Below, in pieces: positions 1-5,473 of a stretch of 5,473 nucleotides of DNA. The translations under genes and the position numbers were made by a program. The notes below the pieces were generated by a model. The model did no database searches. It saw only the letters and a list, made by a program, of their open reading frames with translations, and was not told the DNA's origin. Source of the DNA: an uncultured Rhodospirillales bacterium (GTDB lineage Bacteria; Pseudomonadota; Alphaproteobacteria; Acetobacterales; Acetobacteraceae); assembly GCA_903928045.1 (NCBI GenBank), contig CAIYPH010000697.1, positions 1 to 5,473 on the forward strand, read 5' to 3'. Every line of letters begins with the position of its first letter. Within the stretch, counting starts at the first letter, position 1.

Positions 1-1
1 C

Positions 2-295
2 ACCACCACGCCCGGCACCGCGACGATCACCAAGGTGCAGCGCCCACCGCTGCACAAGGTCATCCTGGTCAATGACGACTACACGCCGCGGGAATTCGTC
101 GTCATGGTTCTGAAGGCCGAGTTCCGTATGAACGAGAGCCAGGCCAATCGGGTAATGATGACGGCGCATCAGCGGGGCGTCTGTGTGGTGGCGGTGTTTC
201 CGCGTGACGTCGCGGAGACCAAGGCGACGCGGGCGACCGATTTGGCGCGCGCCAAGGGCTACCCGCTGCTGTTCACCACCGAACCCGAGGAATAG
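2..295 (+). CDS. clpS: ATP-dependent Clp protease adaptor ClpS, ClpS2-like (5' end outside window)
   Basis: ClpS proteins deliver N-degron substrates to the ClpAP protease in the cytoplasm. The frame is open from the left edge, so the start lies outside the window; the GTG at 35 is internal (Val in the conserved core) and should not be taken as the start. About 97 residues are visible. They include the family core NDDYTP (73-88), the EFVV helix start and MTAHQRGVC, whose His (codon 167-169) matches the pocket His of E. coli ClpS, then the AETKATRAT and PLLFTTEPEE segments. The position of the E. coli gatekeeper Met40 is Arg here (codon 89-91), as in plant ClpS1. From memory, the overall sequence is closest to the second ClpS paralogue of rhizobia and Agrobacterium. 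No clpA follows, although clpA is the usual neighbour of canonical clpS. This fits a separate paralogue but does not prove it. Confidence 0.93.
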   Translation, partial: TTTPGTATITKVQRPPLHKVILVNDDYTPREFVVMVLKAEFRMNESQANRVMMTAHQRGVCVVAVFPRDVAETKATRATDLARAKGYPLLFTTEPEE

Positions 296-351
296 CGGCA
301 CGGCCGACCGCGGACGAAGCTCAAACAACGAGAATACCAGAGGGAACCGAT

Positions 352-1254
352 ATGAACGACATGCAAACCGCTCGCCCGGTCTACGATCGTACCACCCAGG
401 ATATCGGCAACATCGTCGAGTTCGGGCACGTCAATGTGCGCGTGCCGGATCAGCGGCTGGCTACCATCTTCTACATCATGGGGCTCGGCCTGACGCGCGA
501 CCCTTATCTCGTGGTCGGCGTCGACAACATGTGGGTAAACGTCGCGAACTGCCAGTTCCATCTGCCAGTCGGCCCGGCGCAGGTGCTGCGCGGCACCACC
601 GGGCTGGTGTTCCCAGACCTCGACGCGCTGGTGGCCCGGCTCGATGCCGTGAAGCCGCGGCTCGAGGGCACGCGCTTCGGCTACGCGCGGCGTGGCGATA
701 CGGTCGACGTCACCTGCCCTTGGGGCAACCGGATGCGTTGCCACGCGCCGGACGAGGCGCGGTTCGGGCGTATCACGCTTGGCATGCCCTATGTCGAGAT
801 TGATGCCGCACCGGGCACCGCCGATGGCATCGTCCGGTTCTACCAAGAGATCTTCGCTTCTGGCGGAACGGTCGGAGAGGACACCGCCGGCCGCTTTGCT
901 CGCATTCCAGTGGGCCTTGGCGAGGCCTTGGTGTTTCGCGAGACCGACCGCGCGCTGCCGGCATTCGACGGGCACCACATCCAGATCGCGATCGCCGATT
1001 TCTCCGGCCCGCACCGCCGGCTTCTGGAGCGTGGATTGATCACCGAGGAGAGCAACGCCGCGCAGTACCGCTTCGAGCGGATCATAGATCTGGACTCGGG
1101 TGCCGATCTCGCGCTCATCGAGCATGAGGTGCGCAGCATGCGCCATCCGATGTTTGCCCGCGCGATGGTCAACCGCAATCCCGAGCAGACCAACAACCGC
1201 TATGCACCTGGCCGTGAAGCCTGGGTCGCATCGATGCCGCCCGAGGCGATGTGA
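352..1254 (+). CDS. VOC (vicinal oxygen chelate / glyoxalase-fold) family protein, two modules
   Basis: The 300-residue protein has two consecutive betaalphabetabetabeta-type modules, roughly residues 20-135 and 140-262. Module 1 has EFGHVNVRVPD with His26, then QFHLP (68-72) and a closing strand ending CPWGNRMRCH (122-131). Module 2 starts ITLGMPYVEID and contains DGHHIQIAIADF (His208/His209) and LALIEHEV (Glu257/Glu259). These His and Glu positions are where VOC enzymes place metal ligands, so a two-module active site is plausible. The substrate cannot be read from the sequence; extradiol dioxygenase, glyoxalase and epimerase activities all occur in this superfamily. The C-terminus (after 262) is an extra tail, HPMFARAMVNRNPEQTNNRY. 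The start is supported by AGAGGGA at 339-345, six bases before the ATG. The gene lies 56 bases after clpS and no terminator is evident between them. Confidence 0.82.
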   Translation: MNDMQTARPVYDRTTQDIGNIVEFGHVNVRVPDQRLATIFYIMGLGLTRDPYLVVGVDNMWVNVANCQFHLPVGPAQVLRGTTGLVFPDLDALVARLDAVKPRLEGTRFGYARRGDTVDVTCPWGNRMRCHAPDEARFGRITLGMPYVEIDAAPGTADGIVRFYQEIFASGGTVGEDTAGRFARIPVGLGEALVFRETDRALPAFDGHHIQIAIADFSGPHRRLLERGLITEESNAAQYRFERIIDLDSGADLALIEHEVRSMRHPMFARAMVNRNPEQTNNRYAPGREAWVASMPPEAM

Positions 1255-1319
1255 GGATGGACCTCGCAGAAAGCCCGCGGCCGGAGGGATTGTTCTCGTG
1301 CGTCAGTTTTTGTTTGGAT

Positions 1320-1336
1320 TGTCAGAAATTTTTACA
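1320..1336. promoter_or_regulatory. Candidate enhancer/operator: imperfect dyad upstream of the sigma-54 promoter
   Basis: A 17-base imperfect palindrome of the form TGT-N11-ACA; six of its eight arm positions are symmetric. It lies in the most AT-rich part of the window, about 64-80 bases upstream of the -24 GG. Sigma-54 activators usually bind upstream sites at about this distance or somewhat farther. A GTCAG motif occurs both at 1302-1306 and inside the dyad at 1321-1325, 19 bases apart. That it is an activator site is inference from position and symmetry only. Confidence 0.35.
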
Positions 1337-1397
1337 CGCGCTTGGGGATTTTCGAGAGGCAAAGTCGTAAGGCACTGAATTATAAAAGCATTATTTT

Positions 1398-1414
1398 GCG
1401 GCACGGTGCTTGCA
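1398..1414 (+). promoter_or_regulatory. Sigma-54 (RpoN) -24/-12 promoter of the PEP-CTERM gene
   Basis: The sequence GCGGCACGGTGCTTGCA matches the sigma-54 consensus YTGGCACGRNNNTTGCW at all but the first two defined positions. The invariant GG (1400-1401) and GC (1412-1413) are separated by exactly 10 bases, as required. Transcription would start near 1425, giving a leader of about 75 bases before the ATG at 1501. PEP-CTERM genes are known to be controlled by RpoN with the PrsK/PrsR two-component system in several proteobacteria, so the match lies where family knowledge would predict it. Confidence 0.82.
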
Positions 1415-1438
1415 ATAAGAACTCCAATCGAGGTTTTC

Positions 1439-1482
1439 CCGGTTACGTTCGCCACTGTAGACTTTTGTGACGAGACAACCGG
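1439..1482 (+). promoter_or_regulatory. Hairpin in the predicted 5' leader of the PEP-CTERM mRNA
   Basis: CCGGTT (1439-1444) and AACCGG (1477-1482) form a perfect 6-bp outer stem. Inside it, TCGCCAC (1449-1455) pairs with GTGACGA (1467-1473) with one C-A mismatch, leaving an 11-base loop. The structure lies between the predicted transcription start and the ribosome binding site (AGGGGA, 1489-1494) and leaves that site free. It could stabilise the mRNA or tune translation; no riboswitch class is recognised. Confidence 0.4.
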
Positions 1483-1500
1483 CCTTTTAGGGGACGACAC

Positions 1501-2334
1501 ATGACCCGCAGGCTTCTGCCGCTAATCGCCGCCGCCGCCATGGCGATCACCGCACCGCTGGCGAGCGCCGCGGCTGATACGATCAACGTCAACGGCAGCA
1601 CGGTGTTTCTTGACGGGTCGACCCCGACGAGCACCGCGCAATCCGTGACCGTCTATACCAACATAGCCGGCGCCCCCAATCTCAACGGCTCGTCGGTTAA
1701 TGCGGGCGGTTTCGCAGGCTATCTGAACGGCAGCGCGACGCCGACCTATTTCTTCTGCGATGAGTTGTTCCAATACCTCGCGACCGGCACGAACACATAC
1801 TCGGTCGCGGTTGCCGGTAGCGGGACAGCACTGTCGTCCTATGCCACGGCGCTGACCACGACGAGCGCGAATGCACTGGAAGCGTTGCTGGTCAATGGTG
1901 AGCCGAAAGTGGCGTCGCATTCCGGCTCGATCACCGGTAGTGATGCGCAGGTCAACGCGGCCCTGCAGGTCGCCGTGTGGGCGATCGTCTATAACGGCTC
2001 AGGCTTGGCGGTGAACCCGGTTACGACGAGCAGCCAGAAATTCGCCATCACCGGATCCGACGCGACGGTGATCAGCGATGCCAACTACATGCTGTCATGC
2101 GTGTTCGGTGGCACCGTGGGCGGTCAGACCTGCGCGTCTGGCTGGACCACCAGTTCAACGCAGGATGTCAGCAACTACACGCTCTCCGGCCACCAGAACC
2201 TGCTCGGCCTGACCGCGACGCAGACCGGCGGCGGCGGCACCGGCGTGCCGGAGCCTGCTTCGATGTTGTTACTCGGCGGCGGGCTTGCCGGGCTTGGCGC
2301 CATTCGCCGCCGATTTGCCGCACGCCGCGGCTGA
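1501..2334 (+). CDS. Secreted PEP-CTERM sorting domain protein with thioester-domain-like Cys/Gln motifs
   Basis: The 277-residue protein is probably exported by Sec, anchored, and then processed by an exosortase. Residues 1-23 form a signal peptide: MTRR, a hydrophobic stretch, and a likely cut after ASA at 21-23. The C-terminus is a full PEP-CTERM tail: Gly-rich linker (243-248), VPEP (249-252), a hydrophobic segment to about 268, then RRR (269-271). The mature part is rich in Ser, Thr, Gly, Asn and Ala, as is typical of extracellular matrix or surface proteins. It also has FFCDELF (Cys86) and AALQVAVW (Gln156, Trp160), the pattern seen in Cys-Gln thioester domains, plus Cys200 and Cys211, which may form a disulfide. 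Ribosome binding site AGGGGA lies six bases before the ATG. The gene has its own sigma-54 promoter and terminator, so it is probably monocistronic. The PEP-CTERM call is firm; the molecular role is unknown. Confidence 0.92.
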   Translation: MTRRLLPLIAAAAMAITAPLASAAADTINVNGSTVFLDGSTPTSTAQSVTVYTNIAGAPNLNGSSVNAGGFAGYLNGSATPTYFFCDELFQYLATGTNTYSVAVAGSGTALSSYATALTTTSANALEALLVNGEPKVASHSGSITGSDAQVNAALQVAVWAIVYNGSGLAVNPVTTSSQKFAITGSDATVISDANYMLSCVFGGTVGGQTCASGWTTSSTQDVSNYTLSGHQNLLGLTATQTGGGGTGVPEPASMLLLGGGLAGLGAIRRRFAARRG

Positions 2335-2359
2335 CCATAACGGCCATTCCCACCCAAAG

Positions 2360-2389
2360 CCCCTCGGGACCCCGGTCCCGAGGGGTTTT
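2360..2389 (+). terminator. Rho-independent terminator after the PEP-CTERM gene
   Basis: A perfect 11-bp GC-rich stem (CCCCTCGGGAC at 2360-2370, GTCCCGAGGGG at 2375-2385) closes a 4-base loop and is followed by TTTT. It starts 26 bases after the stop codon. AAA precedes the stem, but the opposite-strand tract is short, so it acts mainly on the + strand. Confidence 0.9.
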
Positions 2390-2436
2390 GCATATGTTGC
2401 TTCACGGTATGCTGCAGCGCCGCCCGGGAGCCCACA

Positions 2437-3267
2437 ATGTCATACCTGACACCGACGCTTGACCACGTGGTTATTAATTCGCACCGGCAGATGGATGCGG
2501 CCGCCGAGACCTACCGCCGGCTCGGGTTCACCTTGACCCCGCGCGGCCACCATTCGCTCGGCTCGATCAACCATCTCGCGATATTCGGCACCGACTATCT
2601 TGAGCTGATCGGCCTACCGGAGGCCGGCGGCGGCAGGCTCGATCTCCTGGGGTGGCCGATTGGATTGAACGGCCTGGTATGGGGCAGCGAGAACGCGGAC
2701 GCGACTCACGCCGCCATCACCGCCGCGGGGCTGCCCGTGCTGCCGGCACAGTCCTTCACCCGCCCGGTCAACCTCGGCGAAACGAGCCTCGACGCCGCCT
2801 TCCGCACCGTGCGCCTCACCGATGACACCACGCCCGCCGGACGGCTCTATTTCTGCCAGCACTTCACCCGCGAACTCGTGTGGCGTGATGCGTGGCGCGC
2901 GCACGCCAACGGCGTGGTGGGGGTAGCCGGCGCGATCCTCACTGCGGCGGAACCGACGCGCCTGGCCGGCCTATTCCGGCGCATGTTCGGCAATGGCGCT
3001 GTGCAGCAGATCCAAGGTGGTTTTCGTCTTGCCGTTGGACTCAGCTGGTTTGACGTGATCACGTTGCGCGAGACGCAAGCACGCCTCGGACCGGCCGCAC
3101 CGGCGCAGGACCAACGGAACGAGGCAATGACCGCCCTCGTGCTGCGGGTCCGCTCGCTGGCCCAGGCCGCACATGCATTGCCGCTCGACCTCGCCATCCG
3201 CGCCGGTGGGAAGCTGGTCGTCCCGGCAGAGACGGCTTTCGGCGCTACATTGATCTTCGAAGAATAG
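2437..3267 (+). CDS. VOC family protein, Glyoxalase_3-like (PF13468-type)
   Basis: The 276-residue cytoplasmic protein begins with LDHVVI (His10), continues with YRRLGFTLTPRGHHSLGSINHLAIF (His46) and YLELIGL (Glu56), and has the central YFCQHFTRELVW segment (138-149, His142). This order is typical of the Glyoxalase_3 family, whose members are mostly of unknown substrate. A second, more divergent module fills residues 155-275. His10, Glu56 and His142 are candidate metal ligands. It shares little motif sequence with the other VOC protein at 352-1254, so the two are not a recent duplication. GGGAG at 2426-2430 lies six bases before the ATG. An SDR gene follows after 15 bases, suggesting co-transcription and possibly consecutive steps on a carbonyl compound, but the substrate cannot be inferred. 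Confidence 0.85.
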   Translation: MSYLTPTLDHVVINSHRQMDAAAETYRRLGFTLTPRGHHSLGSINHLAIFGTDYLELIGLPEAGGGRLDLLGWPIGLNGLVWGSENADATHAAITAAGLPVLPAQSFTRPVNLGETSLDAAFRTVRLTDDTTPAGRLYFCQHFTRELVWRDAWRAHANGVVGVAGAILTAAEPTRLAGLFRRMFGNGAVQQIQGGFRLAVGLSWFDVITLRETQARLGPAAPAQDQRNEAMTALVLRVRSLAQAAHALPLDLAIRAGGKLVVPAETAFGATLIFEE

Positions 3268-3282
3268 GGTAAGAGAACGCAT

Positions 3283-4029
3283 ATGAGCGGGGTCATGATT
3301 ATCACCGGCGGCAGTCAGGGCATCGGCGCCGCTACCGCCCGTCTGGCCGCCGCGCGCGGTTACAAGGTTGCGATCTCCTATCGCAGCGGTGCCGATTACG
3401 CCGCCTCCGTGGTCGCCGATATCGTGGCCAGCGGCGGCGAGGCGATCGCCATCCAGGCGGACGCAACCAGCGAAAGCGCGACCGAAGCGCTTTTCGCCGC
3501 GGTCGACGCGGCTTACGGGCCGGTCACCGCGCTGGTGAACAATGCCGGCAGCACCGGTCCGATCCGTAAGCTCGATGCGGTTGACAGCGCCATGCTGGAT
3601 GGCTTGATGCAGCTCAACGTCACCGGCTGCTTCATCGCGCTGCGCGAGGCGGTCAAGCGCATGGCGACCGACCTTGGCGGCGCAGGCGGGGCGATCGTCA
3701 ACGTCTCCTCCCGTGCCTCGGACATTGGCGGCGCCAACGAATTCGTCCACTACGCGGCGACCAAAGGGGCAATCGACAGCTTCACGATCGGCGCCTCCCG
3801 CGAACTCGGTGGCCGCGGCATCCGGGTGAATGCGGTCAATCCCGGCATGATTGAGACCGAGATCCACGCGAAAGCTGGTGACGCCGGCCGCACCACGCGC
3901 GCAATACCGGTCATACCCCTCGGCCGGGTCGGTTCGGCGGACGAGGTCGCCAAGGTGATACTCTGGCTGCTCTCCGACGAGGCATCCTACGTCACCGGCG
4001 CCCTGCTGCCCATCGGTGGCGGGCGGTAA
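3283..4029 (+). CDS. Classical SDR family NAD(P)-dependent oxidoreductase
   Basis: The 248-residue length is standard for a classical short-chain dehydrogenase/reductase. All key motifs are present: TGGSQGIG cofactor loop (8-15), NNAG (86-89), Asn112 in QLNVTG, catalytic Ser143, Tyr157 and Lys161 in YAATK, and VNPGMIETE after the active site. The C-terminus ends VTGALLPIGGG. An Arg follows the second strand (SYRS, Arg34), which usually favours NADP(H) over NAD(H); this is an inference from the family. The sequence resembles the FabG/glucose-1-dehydrogenase-like branch, but the substrate is not identifiable. It starts 15 bases after the VOC gene, with a modest ribosome binding site (AAGAGA, 3271-3276), which supports an operon. 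An alternative start at Met5 (3295) would cut into the first beta strand and is less likely. Confidence 0.95.
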   Translation: MSGVMIITGGSQGIGAATARLAAARGYKVAISYRSGADYAASVVADIVASGGEAIAIQADATSESATEALFAAVDAAYGPVTALVNNAGSTGPIRKLDAVDSAMLDGLMQLNVTGCFIALREAVKRMATDLGGAGGAIVNVSSRASDIGGANEFVHYAATKGAIDSFTIGASRELGGRGIRVNAVNPGMIETEIHAKAGDAGRTTRAIPVIPLGRVGSADEVAKVILWLLSDEASYVTGALLPIGGGR

Positions 4030-4105
4030 CACCACCAGGGCGTCCCGAAGCCGGCTGGATTTGGAAACCTACCCGGCCCATGGCAGTTTGCGAACCTATG
4101 AATTG

Positions 4106-4110
4106 AGGAG
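4106..4110 (+). promoter_or_regulatory. Ribosome binding site fixing the start of the FkbM methyltransferase
   Basis: AGGAG lies seven bases before the ATG at 4118. The open frame extends upstream to a GTG at 4016 that overlaps the SDR gene, but that stretch has no comparable site and its translation does not look like protein of this family. The ATG at 4118 is therefore preferred. Confidence 0.75.
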
Positions 4111-4117
4111 TCCTCGA

Positions 4118-5077
4118 ATGGGGAACGGCGACGGGCTGCGCCAGGTATTGCGCCAGGCAGGTCGGAAATTGACGTTGGTCGATGTTGGCGCGCGGTGGGG
4201 GGTGAACCCCAACTGGGCCGGCCTCGAGGACTTGACCCGCATCATCTGCTTCGAACCTGACCCGGCCGAATGCCAGCGACTGAGCGCGAGCGCACCGCCG
4301 AACATAACGTACGTCCAGACGGCGCTGGCGGAGGTCAACGGGCCAATGCCTTTGTGGATCACCGTCGACCCCGCCTGCACCTCGCGCTACCGGCCGCATG
4401 ACACCCTCGTTGCAACCTACCCGGCATTGACGGTGATGCGGCCGAAGGAATGCATCGAACTCGATGCACGTAGCCTCGATGACGTGCTGGCCAGCGAGGG
4501 GCTGCCGGCGCCGGACGTGATCAAGCTGGATACCCAGGGGTCCGAGCTGGATATCCTGCGCGGCACCGTCGGAAATCTGGCGGCCTGCAGCGCGATCGAC
4601 GTCGAAGTAGAGTTCAACGCGCTCTACGAAGGCGCGCATGTTTTCGCGGATGTTGACACATTCCTGCGCGGGCACGGATTCTCCCTGTGGAAGTTCGTCG
4701 ATATCGCGCATCATGAAACCCGGGTGGCCGGGATCGGCAACCCCGTGATGGTCCACGGGGACGGCGGCCGGCGGGTATCCGCTTATGTCGGGCCGGGCCG
4801 GCTGTTCTGGGGTCAGGCCCATTATGTGCGCACCGAGATGTTGCCGGAGAATTTTGCGGATTTCTGCACGGGTGGGCGAACCAAGGCAGACGCATACGCG
4901 GCGATTAGCGCGGCCGCGCTGCTCGGCGATCTCGATCTGGCGATCGCGATGACCGCGGCGATCGACGGAACCCCCGCCGCAGAGGAGCTCAGCCGCGTGC
5001 TCACGCCTCGGGAGCCACGCACGCTGCTGCAGCGCCTCGCCCGCAAGGCGAGGCGGCTCGTGTCGCGGCAGGGCTGA
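4118..5077 (+). CDS. FkbM family SAM-dependent methyltransferase
   Basis: This 319-residue protein is probably an O-methyltransferase. FkbM-type enzymes methylate polyketides, glycans and other secondary or surface molecules. SAM-binding motif I is LVDVGARWG (20-28), followed by CFEPDP (44-49), whose Glu46 is expected to hold the SAM ribose. The family hallmark VIKLDTQGSELDILRG occupies 134-149. The acceptor cannot be read from sequence. After the catalytic domain (to about residue 235) there is a helical, Ala-rich segment, then a basic tail with KARRLVSRQG at the end, which is longer than the minimal domain. The gene lies 88 bases after the SDR, a gap without a clear promoter or terminator, so it may be read from the same transcript. 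It converges on the globin gene with nine bases between the stop codons. The start was chosen by its ribosome binding site. Confidence 0.9.
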   Translation: MGNGDGLRQVLRQAGRKLTLVDVGARWGVNPNWAGLEDLTRIICFEPDPAECQRLSASAPPNITYVQTALAEVNGPMPLWITVDPACTSRYRPHDTLVATYPALTVMRPKECIELDARSLDDVLASEGLPAPDVIKLDTQGSELDILRGTVGNLAACSAIDVEVEFNALYEGAHVFADVDTFLRGHGFSLWKFVDIAHHETRVAGIGNPVMVHGDGGRRVSAYVGPGRLFWGQAHYVRTEMLPENFADFCTGGRTKADAYAAISAAALLGDLDLAIAMTAAIDGTPAAEELSRVLTPREPRTLLQRLARKARRLVSRQG

Positions 5078-5078
5078 G

Positions 5079-5096
5079 GGACCCGCCTAGCGGTCC
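5079..5096. other. Small inverted repeat between convergent stop codons
   Basis: GGACCCGC and GCGGTCC can pair (7 bp with one bulged C) around a CTA loop that includes the globin stop codon. No T-tract follows on either strand, so it is not a convincing intrinsic terminator, though it could slow read-through between the convergent genes. Confidence 0.3.
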
Positions 5097-5473
5097 GCCA
5101 GGACCGCCTGTGCGCGACCGATGAGCAACCGCCAGGCACCGTCCATCTCCGCGGTCCATGCGTCACCGGCGATCTCGCGGAACGTGTGCAGCACGGTGAC
5201 GAAGAAGGTGTCGAAATTCTCCATCGGCACGCCGAGCCCGTCATGGTTGACGCGTTCGGATTGCAGCATGCCCGTGGCGAAGTAGCCGGGGCCGGCGAGG
5301 TCCATCAGCGTCTCGATCGCGACTGTGAGCATCTGGCCACGCACAATGCCGGATTTGTCGCGAACGAAAAGCGGCTCGATGGCCGGGTTCTCGGCGAAGA
5401 GGCGACGATAGACCAGGGGGGCGGGATCGTCACAGCGCTCGGAGACGAGTTCGAGGCTGGTGGTCAGAATGTC
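5087..5473 (-). CDS. Single-domain bacterial globin-like haem protein (N-terminus outside window)
   Basis: The - strand frame is open from the right edge to the TAG at 5087-5089, giving about 128 residues. The GTG at 5342-5344 is internal because recognisable globin sequence continues upstream of it. VYRRLFAENPAIEPLF aligns closely with the B helix to CD corner of Vitreoscilla haemoglobin/flavohaemoglobin (Tyr B10 codon 5408-5410, Phe CD1 codon 5366-5368). NHDGLGV supplies the proximal His F8 (codon 5243-5245), matching the family H-x-x-x-G-V pattern. The G and H helices are FDTFFVTVLHTF and GDAWTAEMDGAWRLL. The distal E7 position looks different from the usual Gln. The visible part stops soon after helix H, so no C-terminal reductase is fused; an N-terminal extension cannot be excluded. 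Such globins bind oxygen or NO, or act as sensors; which applies here is unknown. Confidence 0.8.
   Translation of the reverse strand, partial: DILTTSLELVSERCDDPAPLVYRRLFAENPAIEPLFVRDKSGIVRGQMLTVAIETLMDLAGPGYFATGMLQSERVNHDGLGVPMENFDTFFVTVLHTFREIAGDAWTAEMDGAWRLLIGRAQAVLADR

Noticed and set aside
183..803. Open frame of 206 codons on the + strand overlapping clpS and the VOC gene
   Set aside because: It is out of frame with two well-supported genes, and its translation is Arg/Ala/Gly-rich frame-shift noise.
259..1146. Open frame of 295 codons on the - strand
   Set aside because: Antisense to the first VOC gene, with low-complexity Arg/Asp/His/Ala-rich composition and no family resemblance.
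1241..1266. Possible terminator after the first VOC gene (CGAGG...CCTCG)
   Set aside because: Short stem, long loop and no following T-tract.
2386..2413. Sigma-70-like promoter before the second VOC gene
   Set aside because: TATGCT at 2408-2413 is a fair -10, but no hexamer at 16-18 bases upstream resembles a -35, and the region overlaps the terminator T-tract. A promoter must lie near here, but I cannot place it.
352..3267. The two VOC genes as a tandem duplication
   Set aside because: Their motif sets, lengths and module borders differ; they belong to different branches of the superfamily.
2971..4035. Open frame of 354 codons on the - strand
   Set aside because: It runs opposite the SDR and VOC genes, whose motifs are unambiguous. 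Its translation is rich in Arg, Gly, Asp and His with no recognisable domain, as expected from antisense of GC-rich coding DNA.
4016..4117. GTG start adding 34 residues to the methyltransferase
   Set aside because: It would overlap the SDR gene, lacks a ribosome binding site, and the added residues are unlike the family. The ATG at 4118 has AGGAG at good spacing.
3992..4822. Open frame of 276 codons on the - strand
   Set aside because: Antisense to the FkbM methyltransferase, which has all its family motifs; no domain or ribosome binding site is recognisable.
5079..5096. Inverted repeat as a bidirectional terminator between convergent genes
   Set aside because: A 7-bp bulged stem with no T-tract on either strand; kept only as a low-confidence repeat.

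Overview
This is a GC-rich window with dense coding on the + strand and a short partial gene on the - strand at the right edge. The ClpS adaptor resembles the ClpS2 type of alphaproteobacteria. With the PEP-CTERM protein, the VOC (vicinal oxygen chelate) proteins, the SDR and the FkbM methyltransferase, this suggests an alphaproteobacterial chromosome. Rhodospirillales/Acetobacteraceae-like is plausible, but nothing here proves the family. No mobile element, tRNA, rRNA or CRISPR array was seen.

Layout from left to right: (1) the 3' part of a clpS gene (to 295); (2) a two-module VOC/glyoxalase-fold protein (352-1254); (3) a 246-base, comparatively AT-rich intergenic region with a close match to a sigma-54 -24/-12 promoter (1398-1414), an upstream imperfect dyad (1320-1336) and a structured leader (1439-1482); (4) a secreted PEP-CTERM protein (1501-2334) closed by a strong rho-independent terminator (2360-2389); (5) a second, unrelated VOC protein (2437-3267) followed 15 bases later by an SDR oxidoreductase (3283-4029), probably one operon; (6) an FkbM-type SAM methyltransferase (best start 4118, to 5077); (7) convergent with it, the C-terminal part of a single-domain globin on the - strand (5087 to the right edge).

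The most coherent unit is 1320-2389. It looks like a self-contained, sigma-54-controlled transcription unit for one exported protein that exosortase would process. No exosortase, prsK/prsR or EPS gene lies in the window, so those partners must be elsewhere. The exported protein carries a Cys...Leu-Gln-x-Ala-x-Trp pattern like that of the internal thioester (TQXA/TED) domains of Gram-positive surface adhesins. A covalent adhesin fold sorted by the PEP-CTERM route is therefore possible, and it is the main lead of this window. The remaining genes look like ordinary housekeeping or accessory metabolic genes, and I see no sign that they form one pathway with it.
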